Assembly (NCBI GenBank): GCA_039969355.1
Contig: JBDVOA010000028.1
Span: 1 to 64,000 of the forward strand
Direction of reading: 5' to 3'
DNA length: 64,000 nt
DNA from: JL08 sp039969355
GTDB lineage: Bacteria; Pseudomonadota; Alphaproteobacteria; Rhodobacterales; Rhodobacteraceae
This document shows positions 37,264 through 45,881 of this stretch, one piece after another. Position numbers and translations under genes: made by a program. Under the pieces are notes generated by a model. The model was not told the DNA's origin and ran no database searches. It saw only the letters and a program-made list of their open reading frames with translations. Every line of letters begins with the position of its first letter. The first letter of the stretch is position 1.

Positions 37264-38457
37264 ATGTCCAAGCTTCCAGACGTACACTCCGCTGAACCAA
37301 TCCCAAACGATGCGCTGGTCGCGGTAGAGCGCCTTCTTCAGAGCGGTGATCTTTTCAGATATACTGCCGACGACAATGCTCCGGTAGCTCTCCTTGAAGC
37401 CGAGTTCGCAGAAATGCTTGGCAGCAAATATGCTCTGGCGGTTTCGTCCTGTTCCGCTGCATTGTTCCTGTCGCTCAAGGCGCTGGACTTGCCACGCGAC
37501 GCGCGCGTATTGATCCCCGGATTTACGTTCGCGGCCGTGCCATCGTCCGTTGTTCACGCCGATTGCTTGCCAGTACTTTGCGAAGTCGGTGAAAACTACC
37601 GGGTTGATATGAATGACTTTGCTGACAAGCTTCAGAAAGATATCAGCGCTGTTATCATCAGCCATATGCGCGGGCATACGTCCGACATGGACGAAATTCT
37701 CGCTTTATGTGATGCAGCAAACATTCCCGTTATCGAAGACGCTGCACACTCGCTCGGAACCACCTGGAACGGGCGTAACATTGGCACATTGGGGAAAATG
37801 GGGTGCTTTTCGTTTCAGTCCTATAAGATGATCAACGCAGGTGAAGGTGGTATTCTGGTTACTGATGACGCCGATCTCGTTGCCCGTGCGATCATCATGT
37901 CAGGAGCGTACGAGCATAACTGGAAAAAGCACCCGGTTTTGCAAGACGCCTTTGCCCGCTGGCAGAACCAGTTGCCGCTTTATAATCTGCGACTCAACAA
38001 TCTGAGTGCAGCAGTTATCCGCCCACAACTGGCTGAACTGCCACGTCGTGTCCGGGATGGTCGGACCAACCACGACTATGTCGCCGAAATACTGAACAGC
38101 TCACCATGGATGGAGGTCCCCGAGAGCCTTACTCCAGAGGTGCGTGCACCAGATTCGATTCAGTTCAATTTGAACGGGATGAGCGATGATGAAGTAAGTC
38201 GATTTTCAGACCTTGCCGCGAAACGTGGCATGAAAGTTCAGGTGTTTGGCATGTCTTCGGACAACGCACGCGCTTTTTGGAATTGGCAATTCATTGCTGA
38301 CCTGCCCGACCTGCCAAAAACCCGATCCATGCTGATGCGAGCCTGCGACGTGCGGCTACCGGTTCAACTCAGCCGTGGGGATCTTGACACCATAAGCGCA
38401 GTGCTGCTGGATGCGGTCGATGAAATCATGTGCCGTGAACACGCCTACGGAACCTGA
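37264..38457 (+). CDS. DegT/DnrJ/EryC1/StrS-family PLP aminotransferase
   Basis: The 397-residue enzyme has the SSCSAALFLSLKAL cofactor site, VIEDAAHSLGTTWNGRNIG, and the PLP lysine in GCFSFQSYKMINAGEGG. This family usually makes amino sugars, but homologues occur as general amine or amino-acid aminotransferases. It is 135 bases after the oxidase gene, with an AAGGAAAA ribosome site, so it may be a separate unit. Sugar-nucleotide genes are absent nearby; the context suggests an amine-linked role, but the substrate is open. Confidence 0.85.
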   Translation: MSKLPDVHSAEPIPNDALVAVERLLQSGDLFRYTADDNAPVALLEAEFAEMLGSKYALAVSSCSAALFLSLKALDLPRDARVLIPGFTFAAVPSSVVHADCLPVLCEVGENYRVDMNDFADKLQKDISAVIISHMRGHTSDMDEILALCDAANIPVIEDAAHSLGTTWNGRNIGTLGKMGCFSFQSYKMINAGEGGILVTDDADLVARAIIMSGAYEHNWKKHPVLQDAFARWQNQLPLYNLRLNNLSAAVIRPQLAELPRRVRDGRTNHDYVAEILNSSPWMEVPESLTPEVRAPDSIQFNLNGMSDDEVSRFSDLAAKRGMKVQVFGMSSDNARAFWNWQFIADLPDLPKTRSMLMRACDVRLPVQLSRGDLDTISAVLLDAVDEIMCREHAYGT

Positions 38458-38534
38458 CTCTCAATGAAACGCTAGGAAAACTCTTTCCAAATAGTATATT
38501 AGAGAGCCAGAAATCCAATCGAATAGATATGGGG

Positions 38535-39095
38535 TCATTTGATTTTGGACAGCTTGTCCTGCAGTTCCGCAAGTTGCTTCTTGATTGCGTCCAGATCATC
38601 TGAGTTTTCTTCGGCTTCGGAAGCCGTATCCGAGGACGCCGTGTCAGTCCATTGCCCTGTCATGCCGCCCGTCATTGCCTTCATAAAAGCTTTTTGCTGC
38701 GCCTGCATCGCTTCCAGCCCAGGCATCTTTGCGATGGGATTCATTGACGTCATGTTTTCCAGCATCTTGGATTGGCCGTCTTTCAACATGTCAAACGAAG
38801 CCTGAAGAAACTGCGGCACGACCGACCCGCCCGGCGTCATGTAACTGCGCACCAGATCCGTCAGAACGTCTATTGGCAATACACTTTCACCACGGCTTTC
38901 GTGCTCGGCAATGATCTGTAAGAGATATTGCCGGGTCAGATCGTCACCCGATTTCAGGTCTACAATCTGAACCTCCCGACCGGACCGGATGAAGCCAGCT
39001 ATGTCTTCTAGCGTCACATAGTCACTGGTTTCGGTATTGTACAACCTGCGACTGGCATATCGCTTTATCAGCAGGGGTTTATCCGTCTCTGTCAT
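38535..39095 (-). CDS. phaR: Polyhydroxyalkanoate synthesis repressor PhaR
   Basis: PhaR senses PHA granules and represses phaP and its own gene. The 186-residue protein has the PHB/PHA accumulation regulator DNA-binding domain at the N-terminus (LIKRYASRRLYNTETSDYVTLEDIAG shows the RRLY-T motif) and a C-terminal PHB-binding region rich in Met/Gln. ATG 39095 follows GGGAGGGA and is preferred to the upstream Met at 39149. It lies last after phaP on the minus strand, with the phaP terminator in front of it. Confidence 0.93.
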   Translation of the reverse strand: MTETDKPLLIKRYASRRLYNTETSDYVTLEDIAGFIRSGREVQIVDLKSGDDLTRQYLLQIIAEHESRGESVLPIDVLTDLVRSYMTPGGSVVPQFLQASFDMLKDGQSKMLENMTSMNPIAKMPGLEAMQAQQKAFMKAMTGGMTGQWTDTASSDTASEAEENSDDLDAIKKQLAELQDKLSKIK

Positions 39096-39101
39096 GCCTG
39101 T

Positions 39102-39130
39102 CCCTCCCACGAATGCAGCACTGCAGCAAA
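39102..39130. promoter_or_regulatory. TGC-rich candidate PhaR operator before phaR
   Basis: In minus-strand orientation the bases upstream of the phaR ribosome site read GCTGCAGTGCTGC, a direct TGC-rich repeat close to the CTGC-N3-GCAG sites at phaP and phaC. PhaR is known to repress its own gene in Paracoccus. The match is imperfect, so this is only a candidate. Confidence 0.4.
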
Positions 39131-39158
39131 GCCTATGCGAGTGCGGCACAAAAAGAAA

Positions 39159-39180
39159 GGGCGAGCCGTAAGGCTCGCCC
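39159..39180 (-). terminator. Rho-independent terminator of phaP
   Basis: GGGCGAGCC (39159-39167), loop GTAA, GGCTCGCCC (39172-39180) is a perfect nine-pair stem. Read on the minus strand the stem is followed by TTTCTTTTT, a good T tract. It lies 43 bases after the phaP stop. It would separate phaP from phaR, whose own promoter must lie within or after it. Confidence 0.9.
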
Positions 39181-39223
39181 CCGCAATCGCATCCTCGGGA
39201 GGAAGGACGCAGATCAGCGTTAC

Positions 39224-39670
39224 TTATTTTACTGTTGCGGCTTTCTTGGCAGCTGCAGTAACTTCACCAGTCGCTTTTTTAACGGCGGCAGTTGCATCTT
39301 CAGAGATGTCTTTGCCAGCAGCCATCATCAGTTCAACAGTGTCCATTTGAACTTTTTTGGCGATTTCAGAAAAAGCGGCGACGTTTTCTGCTGCTGCTTC
39401 GGCAGACGCAGAAGCGAAGTCGGTCATCGCTTTGGCGTAGTCTGCAGGCTCTGCTTTGACTTTGGACATATCTGCCAGTTTGGCCAGAGTATCTTTTGTC
39501 CATTTGCTGGAAATCTCGGCAGATTTTTCAGCAGCTGTCAGCGCAACGCCTGACAGTTTTTCGTTCAAAGACGCGCCAGTTTTGAATGCATCTTCCATTG
39601 CAGCTGTATCGACTGGGAATGCGCCCATCATGTCTTTCAGAACTGCGTTCATATCTTGTGCTTTAGCCAT
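39224..39670 (-). CDS. phaP: Phasin, PHA granule coat protein
   Basis: This 148-residue amphipathic protein coats PHA granules and controls their number and size. It is nearly all helical with many Ala and Lys, no Cys, and the phasin pattern AMTDFASASAEAAAENVAAF and ALTAAEKSAEISSKW. ATG 39670 follows AAGGAC and has the best promoter of the window upstream. Highly expressed phasin genes use such strong signals. It is placed between phaR and phaC. Confidence 0.93.
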   Translation of the reverse strand: MAKAQDMNAVLKDMMGAFPVDTAAMEDAFKTGASLNEKLSGVALTAAEKSAEISSKWTKDTLAKLADMSKVKAEPADYAKAMTDFASASAEAAAENVAAFSEIAKKVQMDTVELMMAAGKDISEDATAAVKKATGEVTAAAKKAATVK

Positions 39671-39725
39671 CGTTTTCGTCCTTAATCTAAGCAACGGGAC
39701 AGCCCCGTGTTTGTCTGATGACTAT

Positions 39726-39754
39726 GATATACTTTCTGCAATGCGGCATTTCAA
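39726..39754 (-). promoter_or_regulatory. phaP promoter with PhaR operator in the spacer
   Basis: On the minus strand TTGAAA (39754-39749) and TATATC (39731-39726) are separated by exactly 17 bases, a strong sigma70-like promoter. The spacer contains CCGCATTGCAG (39746-39736), one mismatch from CTGC-N3-GCAG, so bound PhaR would block RNA polymerase. The start of phaP is 56 bases beyond the -10. Confidence 0.7.
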
Positions 39755-39774
39755 GTTATTTTTTCTGCATTGCA

Positions 39775-39785
39775 GCATAAAAATA
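39775..39785. promoter_or_regulatory. Perfect PhaR-type operator CTGC-N3-GCAG upstream of phaP
   Basis: CTGCATTGCAG is an exact match to the TGC-rich palindrome reported for Paracoccus PhaR. On the minus strand its context TTATGCTGCAATGCAG is nearly identical to the site at 41655. It lies upstream of the phaP -35 and just after the phaC stop. Known for PhaR: TGC-rich operators; inferred: binding here. Confidence 0.65.
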
Positions 39786-39800
39786 ATTTCCCTATTCAAA

Positions 39801-41630
39801 TCAGCCTGTTGCTTTGATCTCAACATAGGATCCGGGGGCGGGACCCAGCGTTGTACGTCCCGAATCGGATGCCGCACGGGCCGGAATCATCTTGCCGGAT
39901 CGTTTCGCAAGCCAACTTTCCCATCGCGGCCACCAAGACCCATCGTTGAATTCCGCGCCTTCACGCCATGCTTCGTGATCCAACGTCAGATCGTCATTGG
40001 TGTAGTGGCCATATTTGTTCCGGCTGGGCGGGTTCACGATCCCCGCGATGTGACCGGACTGAGTCATGATGAATGTCTTGTCTTTTGACCCCATCTGCTG
40101 GACGCCTCTGTAACAATCCTTCCACGCGGCAATGTGATCCGTCTCGCAGGCGATTGAGCAGAGCGGCAGGTCAATGTCCTTCAGCGTCAACTTAGTTCCG
40201 AAGGCTTCATACCCCTCACCGGCCAGAGTATTGCGTTGGCACAAACCGCGCAAATACTCCATCGCCATCCGTCCAGGAAGGTTTGCTCCGTCGCCATTCC
40301 AGTATAGCAGATCAAATGCGGGCGGGGCCTCTCCCATCATGTAGCTTTTGATCGCAGGCGTATAAATCAAATCCGTTGAACGCAAAAAGCTGAATGTTCT
40401 GGCCATCACATACGATGGAAGTATGCCTTTTGTTGTTACTTCTTCTTCAATTCCGTCAATAAAGTCGTTTTGCAGGAACGGCGTGAATTCCCCCTGATCT
40501 GAAAAATCAGTGAGCGCCGTAAAGAATGTCGCCGACTTGACGGATTTATCGCGACGTTGCTTCAACAAGGACAAGGTCAGCGCCAAGGTGGTCCCGGCGA
40601 TGCAATACCCTACAGCGTTAACTTGTTTTTGACCGGTTATCGCTTTGACTTCGTCAATTGCTTTCAGATAACCGTCCTCAATGTAGTCTTCCATCCCGAC
40701 ATCGCTGTAGGAAGCATCGGGGTTAATCCAGCTGACAATGAACAACGTATACCCTTGATCTGTGATCCAACGGATCAGGCTGTTCTTTTCTTTGAGATCA
40801 AGAATATAGAATTTATTTATCCACGGTGGAAATACAATAAGCGGTATCTCGTGAACCTTTTCGGTGGTCGCATCATACTGGATGATTTCCATCATTCGGT
40901 TTCGATAAACCACGTCGCCTTTGGCTGTCGCAATATTGCGACCAAGTTCAAATGCCTTCTCATCAGCCAGTTTGACAACCAACTCGCCATTGTTGGCCTC
41001 TAGATCGGCCACCAGGTTCTCCAGGCCATCAATCAAAGACTGCCCTTCGGTTTCAACGGCTTTTTCCAATGCGTCCGGATTAGTACCCAAAAAGTTGGTT
41101 GGGGCCATCATTTCAACGATTTGCTGTGAAAAGTAGGTGAGGCGCTTGCGCTCAAGTGGGTTCAGGTCCGTCGTCTGCTCAACAGCCTGCTTTATGGCGT
41201 CCGAGTTTATCAGATATTGTTGCTTGATATAGTTGAAGTAAGGATGCGTCTCCCAAAGCGGATTGGCAAACCGGCGGTCCTTTGGCCCCGAATCATCTGG
41301 CGCGACTAGCTTTCCATTAGAAAATGCTTTCTGAGCCTCAACATAGTGATTGACAGACTTGCTCCAGAATTCCAACTGATGCTCCAGAATTTTGGTCGGG
41401 TTCTGGATTGTCTCGTTCCAGTAAGAGGTCGCCGCCTTTTTGAACAAGTCCTGATCAGGCGCGCTCAGCGCCGGATTGCTCTGTTCTTTCTGCGACATTA
41501 CGCTGATCAAACGCTGCGATAACGCCTCAACTTTCTTGAGGTTTTCCGTCAACCGCTCAAGATTCTGTGCAGCAATTTCGCCACCTTCTAGTCCTTTCCC
41601 ATCGCCCGCGGACTCATCGCTGGTTGTCAT
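39801..41630 (-). CDS. phaC: Class I polyhydroxyalkanoate synthase
   Basis: PhaC polymerises (R)-3-hydroxyacyl-CoA, usually 3-hydroxybutyryl-CoA, into PHA on the granule surface. The 609-residue length is normal for class I. The N-terminal domain (residues 1-200) is followed by an alpha/beta hydrolase core with nucleophile Cys in AVGYCIAGTTLALTLS, catalytic Asp region in CSIACETDHIAAW, and catalytic His in TQSGHIAGIVNPP. Its start at 41630 faces phaZ across a 109-base intergenic region with an operator. Confidence 0.96.
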   Translation of the reverse strand: MTTSDESAGDGKGLEGGEIAAQNLERLTENLKKVEALSQRLISVMSQKEQSNPALSAPDQDLFKKAATSYWNETIQNPTKILEHQLEFWSKSVNHYVEAQKAFSNGKLVAPDDSGPKDRRFANPLWETHPYFNYIKQQYLINSDAIKQAVEQTTDLNPLERKRLTYFSQQIVEMMAPTNFLGTNPDALEKAVETEGQSLIDGLENLVADLEANNGELVVKLADEKAFELGRNIATAKGDVVYRNRMMEIIQYDATTEKVHEIPLIVFPPWINKFYILDLKEKNSLIRWITDQGYTLFIVSWINPDASYSDVGMEDYIEDGYLKAIDEVKAITGQKQVNAVGYCIAGTTLALTLSLLKQRRDKSVKSATFFTALTDFSDQGEFTPFLQNDFIDGIEEEVTTKGILPSYVMARTFSFLRSTDLIYTPAIKSYMMGEAPPAFDLLYWNGDGANLPGRMAMEYLRGLCQRNTLAGEGYEAFGTKLTLKDIDLPLCSIACETDHIAAWKDCYRGVQQMGSKDKTFIMTQSGHIAGIVNPPSRNKYGHYTNDDLTLDHEAWREGAEFNDGSWWPRWESWLAKRSGKMIPARAASDSGRTTLGPAPGSYVEIKATG

Positions 41631-41654
41631 TTTCCCAAAATCCCTCTATCTTCG

Positions 41655-41665
41655 CTGCTGTGCAG
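41655..41665. promoter_or_regulatory. Perfect PhaR-type operator between divergent phaC and phaZ
   Basis: CTGCTGTGCAG matches CTGC-N3-GCAG exactly. Its minus-strand context TTATGCTGCACAGCAG shares 14 of 16 bases with the phaP site. It is 25 bases upstream of phaC and 75 upstream of phaZ, so one site could control both. Binding is inferred. Confidence 0.6.
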
Positions 41666-41739
41666 CATAACTCGGCCGTTCTCGCTAAATAATGCGGCGA
41701 ATGGTCCGGGCTCACATCGGATCGTACAGGAGTTGGTTA

Positions 41740-43011
41740 ATGCGGTACATGGCAAGTTACGACTGGATGGAAACCATCCGGAATACCAACCAGTGGATGG
41801 GCGCGTCTGCTTTGGCAATGGCATCGTACCCCGCATTTTCAATGATTCCAAATCCGATGGTAAACATGATTGCCGCTTGGGGCGAGGTGACTGAACGCAC
41901 ATTTCAACGCATGACAGTCAAACCAGACTGGAACATTCACTCGTTCACCTGCGAAGATGGCAAAGATCATGTCGTGCAGATCGAAACTCCAATTGAGAAA
42001 CCCTTTGGTGACCTCATTCATTTTTCGGTCCAGGGCCGCAAGGCCAAACCGCGTAGGGTTCTGGTCGTTGCACCTATGTCCGGTCACTATGCGACATTGT
42101 TACGTTCAACAGTCATCTCTCTTTTGCCAGATTGCGAAGTCTTTGTGACCGATTGGCATAACGCCCGCGATATACCGTTGAGCGAAGGCAAGTTCGATAT
42201 TGAGGACTACACACTCTATCTTGTTGATTTCATGCGCCATCTTGGCCCTGACACCCACGTCATTGCGATATGCCAACCCGCGCCACTTGCACTGGCTGCG
42301 ACAGCTTACCTCGCGGAAGAAGACCCAAAGGCGCAGCCGCGCTCGCTTACGCTGATCGGCGGCCCAATCGACCCGGATGCAACCCCAACTGATGTGACTG
42401 ATTTTGGGGCACGGGTAACAATGGGTCAGTTGGAAGAAACCATGATTCAGCGCGTCGGGTTCAGACACGCCGGCGTTGGCCGCATGGTTTATCCGGGCCT
42501 TTTGCAGCTCGCGTCATTCATGTCTATGAACTCTGATCGTCACAGTCAGGCCTTTGTCGACCAAATCCGGCGTGTTGCAAGCGGCGAGGCGACTGATCAC
42601 GACGCTCACAACCGCTTTTATGATGAATATCTGGCGGTGATGGACATGCCCGCTGAATTCTATCTTTCAACCGTCGACCGCATATTCAAACGTCGCGAGA
42701 TTGCAACTAACGACTTCATCGTCGATGGAAAACAGGTCGATATCGGCAAGATTACTACCGTCGCGGTCAAAACCGTTGAGGGTGCGAAGGATGACATTTC
42801 GGCGCCGGGCCAATGTGTTGCTGCGCTGGACTTATGCACAGGATTGCCTGACAGCAAAAAGGCCAGCCATCTGGAGGCAGAAGCGGGCCACTACGGCATC
42901 TTCGCGGGAAAAAGCTGGCGAAATAATATCCGGCCTCTGGTCTTGGAGTTCATCGACGCAAACAGCGGCACTACGCGCAACAAAGCGGCGAACAAGAACG
43001 CTGCGGCATAA
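41740..43011 (+). CDS. phaZ: Intracellular polyhydroxyalkanoate depolymerase
   Basis: PhaZ degrades stored PHA inside the cell. The 423-residue protein is an alpha/beta hydrolase with Cys in place of Ser: VIAICQPAPLALAA is the lipase-box equivalent, as in the known PhaZ1 group. RVLVVAPMSGHYATLLR gives the oxyanion region; the His is in EAGHYGIFAGKSWRN. ATG 41740 is preceded by AGGAG seven bases upstream and preferred to ATG 41692. Divergent from phaC. Confidence 0.93.
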   Translation: MRYMASYDWMETIRNTNQWMGASALAMASYPAFSMIPNPMVNMIAAWGEVTERTFQRMTVKPDWNIHSFTCEDGKDHVVQIETPIEKPFGDLIHFSVQGRKAKPRRVLVVAPMSGHYATLLRSTVISLLPDCEVFVTDWHNARDIPLSEGKFDIEDYTLYLVDFMRHLGPDTHVIAICQPAPLALAATAYLAEEDPKAQPRSLTLIGGPIDPDATPTDVTDFGARVTMGQLEETMIQRVGFRHAGVGRMVYPGLLQLASFMSMNSDRHSQAFVDQIRRVASGEATDHDAHNRFYDEYLAVMDMPAEFYLSTVDRIFKRREIATNDFIVDGKQVDIGKITTVAVKTVEGAKDDISAPGQCVAALDLCTGLPDSKKASHLEAEAGHYGIFAGKSWRNNIRPLVLEFIDANSGTTRNKAANKNAAA

Positions 43012-43038
43012 CTGAACAGGCCTTTTTCACAAGCGCAA

Positions 43039-43749
43039 TTACCTCAATACAAACGGCTGCCTCATCCATTCGCGCAGTGCCTCGGTTGTCTCTTCAGGTT
43101 GTTCCAACGTCGGCAAATGGCCTGCGTCTTCAAGTACTCTCAACTCGGCATATGGGATCAGTTCCGCCATGAAAATATGGCGCTTGACCGGAGTTAGCCC
43201 ATCGTGTTCACCACAAAGAACCAGCGTCGGCACTTTGCATTTTCGCAGTGTACTTTGTTGATCACGCCGGCGTTGCAGCGCACGTGACTGGCGTACAAAA
43301 ACATCAGGACCCAGCATGCGAGCCATGTCCAAAACGAGCCCCAGAACATCTATGCGACGTGGGCCGGGCGCCAGATCATCTGGGCGGATCACTGCTTGCA
43401 TGGCTTCGTCCAGTCGGTCAGTCCGGGCCATGACGATCATAGGTTCGCGTGTCGACGCAATGGCTGGCGTTTCCGCCAGTGGGCTAGCGGATATCAACGC
43501 GATGCGGGTGACTCGGTTTGGGGCGCGACGCAACAATTCCATTGCGACAATTGCGCCCATACCCAGACCAACCAGCGCAAACTTAGGTGGCAGAGTATCA
43601 AGAAGATGCGAAGCTATCTCTTCGATTCGCTCCCCTTGCGTGACCGGCGCAATCATTACGGCCGTATCCGTCGAAAATGCATGGACTTGAGGACCAAATA
43701 CCCGCGCATCGCACATCATTCCGGGCAACAGAACCAACGGCTCAGACAC
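43039..43749 (-). CDS. Alpha/beta-hydrolase fold protein lacking the nucleophile Ser
   Basis: This 236-residue protein has the fold with LVLLPGMMCDARVF, Asp in LVLCGEHDGLTPV, and His in LEDAGHLPTLEQPE, as in small esterases/RsbQ-like hydrolases. The nucleophile elbow is GLGMGAIVAME, where Gly replaces the Ser (family GLSMGG). An AGT to GGT change would do it. Either catalysis is lost, or the role is non-catalytic. It is a single minus-strand gene converging on phaZ. Confidence 0.85.
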   Translation of the reverse strand: MSEPLVLLPGMMCDARVFGPQVHAFSTDTAVMIAPVTQGERIEEIASHLLDTLPPKFALVGLGMGAIVAMELLRRAPNRVTRIALISASPLAETPAIASTREPMIVMARTDRLDEAMQAVIRPDDLAPGPRRIDVLGLVLDMARMLGPDVFVRQSRALQRRRDQQSTLRKCKVPTLVLCGEHDGLTPVKRHIFMAELIPYAELRVLEDAGHLPTLEQPEETTEALREWMRQPFVLR

Positions 43750-43916
43750 AACAGACCTGAACAGGATAAATTGTAGGGGTCATTGTCAAACGCTTTATCC
43801 TGATTTCCGGCGATCTTCTACCGCCAGCACAGTGCCGAGTTAGCGTGCCATCGACAAGGCGGCATCCTCGGGTCGGCGGATTAATTCTGCGTCAGGCAAA
43901 AAGTTTGCGATTCTAC

Positions 43917-44549
43917 CTATGGTAACGAAATGCCGCGATACGGGGGAAAATCCGCATAGCGTTGTTGTCGCGCAGCCAGAGGTTCATCCGGTTCCGCGCC
44001 TGCGCGCAGCAACATTCCGCGGGGCGCGATATAGCTAGATATTGTGCGCATTGGCACTGGTCGCCAGCTGAGATTGAATGCGGCGAGTTTTGGGAAAAAC
44101 CACATCTCAGAATATGGTAGGTAGTCATGCACCCACCAGGCCAGATCACGCCAGTCGCGGCCAGCGTCAAATTGATCTGCAAACCACGGAATAACCAAAG
44201 ATGTGCCAGCGATGGCTGCATCCCCGCAGTCCCGGTCCCAGATATGGCACTCGGTCGGGTTATCGTTGCGCGCGCAATTCAATTTGTTCTCATTGCCAAA
44301 TTGATTCAGGTACGCAGAGCGATAACCAGACCGAATCGCCAATCGGCCGAAGGTCTCCTCTAGGGGATCGAGTAATTGGGTGCAAAGTGCCCGCCCAGAT
44401 TCAATGACGAGATCGGGGTCATCTGGCAGATTCGGGACCCGATGAAAGCTGCTAATCTCCGAATAGAGAAAATCGCGCATATAAAAGCGTTTGGATAGTC
44501 GCACCCGGCCAAAGGTCTCAAGACTCCACATGCTGGCGGGCGTTCTCAC
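43917..44549 (-). CDS. Conserved protein of unknown function, possibly peptidase-M15-like fold
   Basis: The 210-residue protein has no signal peptide. FGRLAIRSGYRSAYLNQFGN resembles the substrate-binding motif of M15/D-Ala-D-Ala carboxypeptidase folds, and HIWDRD plus WWVHDYLPYS could supply His/Asp ligands, but the classical zinc triad is not complete. Cys in NCARN, ECHIWD and RDCGD is unusual. Its ATG overlaps the preceding VOC gene stop by four bases. A role cannot be assigned; the resemblance to M15 is only moderate. Confidence 0.65.
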   Translation of the reverse strand: MRTPASMWSLETFGRVRLSKRFYMRDFLYSEISSFHRVPNLPDDPDLVIESGRALCTQLLDPLEETFGRLAIRSGYRSAYLNQFGNENKLNCARNDNPTECHIWDRDCGDAAIAGTSLVIPWFADQFDAGRDWRDLAWWVHDYLPYSEMWFFPKLAAFNLSWRPVPMRTISSYIAPRGMLLRAGAEPDEPLAARQQRYADFPPYRGISLP

Positions 44550-44980
44550 GCGTTTTCATATCCGTTCCAGCGGAACGTACCTTCATTGGACAAAGGTGAA
44601 AATGGATTAAATGCGATCTCCCAAATGTGACCATCAGGATCTGCGAAATACCCGTGATGACCGCCCCAAAACACATCAGACGCTGGTTTGAGAATGCGCG
44701 CACCTGCGGCCTCCGCAAGGCTTAACGTTTTCACGACATCCTCTTTCGTGCGGCAATTAAAACCCAGCGTCTGCGCGCCATGTCCCAGAGACTCAACCGG
44801 AATGCCGATGTCATCAGCGAGCGCCTGGATCGGGTACAATCCCAAAGTCTGTCCGATCAAATCAAATACAACGATACCTTCGTCGGTTTCAGCGCGGTTC
44901 CAGCCCAGCGCGGCATAAAAAGCCCCGGAATCCGCCACGTCCCGCACCCCCAAAGTAATCAAACTAATACGTTGTTCCAT
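44546..44980 (-). CDS. VOC (glyoxalase/bleomycin resistance) family protein
   Basis: The 144-residue protein has the two-module beta-alpha-beta-beta-beta fold: ISLITLGVRDVADSGAFYAALGW, FDLIGQTLGLYP, and GYFADPDGHIWEIAFNPF. The Glu in IWEIAFNP is a likely metal ligand. It is in a three-gene minus-strand run: hydrolase upstream, the M15-like gene downstream. Substrate unknown. Confidence 0.9.
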   Translation of the reverse strand: MEQRISLITLGVRDVADSGAFYAALGWNRAETDEGIVVFDLIGQTLGLYPIQALADDIGIPVESLGHGAQTLGFNCRTKEDVVKTLSLAEAAGARILKPASDVFWGGHHGYFADPDGHIWEIAFNPFSPLSNEGTFRWNGYENA

Positions 44981-44994
44981 TACAATCTCCTTGG

Positions 44995-45747
44995 TCAGGT
45001 CAACGTTTCCAATACATCCTGAACGGCCTCAACAATCAATGTTAGGCACGTCTCATCTGAAAACCGATGATCAGCACCTTTGACCAGCGTCAAGCGCATA
45101 TTGGGACTATCTGCATGCTCCAGCAGGCGTATCGCCGTCTCGCTACTGACGGCTGTATCTTCGGTTCCCTGCAAACATCGCACAGGAAACGGCAGCGCAA
45201 GTGGATCCCGCAGCACCAACTGTCGCCGTCCATCCTCGATCATTCTCTTGGTAATAATGTAGGGTTCCATGTAGTCCGACGGCAGCTCAACATGTCCAAT
45301 CTGTTCCAATTCCGCCTTTTGCGTCGCAGAAAAATTTCGCCAATATCCGTCTTCAGTAAAATCCGGGGCTGCGGCGATCGTAACGAGCCCGGCGATCTTG
45401 TAAGGAATGGCTTTGGACAATAGCAAAGATTGCCAACCTCCCATGGAAGAGCCCACGAGAACTAGTGGCCGGTCCGTCACCGCCACTACCACGTCAAGAC
45501 TGTCTTCGGCCCAGTCGCCGATACATCCGTCAGTAAACTTACCCGATGATTCTCCGTGACCCGAATAGTCAAACCGCAGAAATTCACGCCCCTGGGCCTT
45601 GGCCCATTTTTCCAAGTATACCGCTTTAGTGCCTTCCATGTCGGACTTCAGCCCACCCAGAAAAACCACGCAGGGGCTCTGCCCCGGACTATGATGATAT
45701 GCGATCTTTCGCCCGCGTTTCGTGTCCAGAAATTTGGTAGCAACCAT
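44995..45747 (-). CDS. Alpha/beta hydrolase
   Basis: This 250-residue enzyme has VVFLGGLKSDMEGTKAVYLE, FDYSGHGESSGKF, the intact nucleophile elbow LVGSSMGGWQSLL, Asp in LQGTEDTAVSSE and His in VKGADHRFSDE. It is typical of cytosolic esterase/thioesterase-like hydrolases close to human ABHD10 or bacterial palmitoyl thioesterases. ATG 45747 follows AGGAGCG. The longer frame to 45840 lacks a ribosome site. Confidence 0.9.
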   Translation of the reverse strand: MVATKFLDTKRGRKIAYHHSPGQSPCVVFLGGLKSDMEGTKAVYLEKWAKAQGREFLRFDYSGHGESSGKFTDGCIGDWAEDSLDVVVAVTDRPLVLVGSSMGGWQSLLLSKAIPYKIAGLVTIAAAPDFTEDGYWRNFSATQKAELEQIGHVELPSDYMEPYIITKRMIEDGRRQLVLRDPLALPFPVRCLQGTEDTAVSSETAIRLLEHADSPNMRLTLVKGADHRFSDETCLTLIVEAVQDVLETLT

Positions 45748-45881
45748 GCAGCGCGCTCCTTTTGAAGCAATCATGCACGCTGACATTCTCACCGCAATTG
45801 CCGATTGCGATGTGGCGCGAAATATGGCGTGATTGCACAACTGCGTCTTCGGGGTGGACGCACGGCGATAAGGGACGGACT

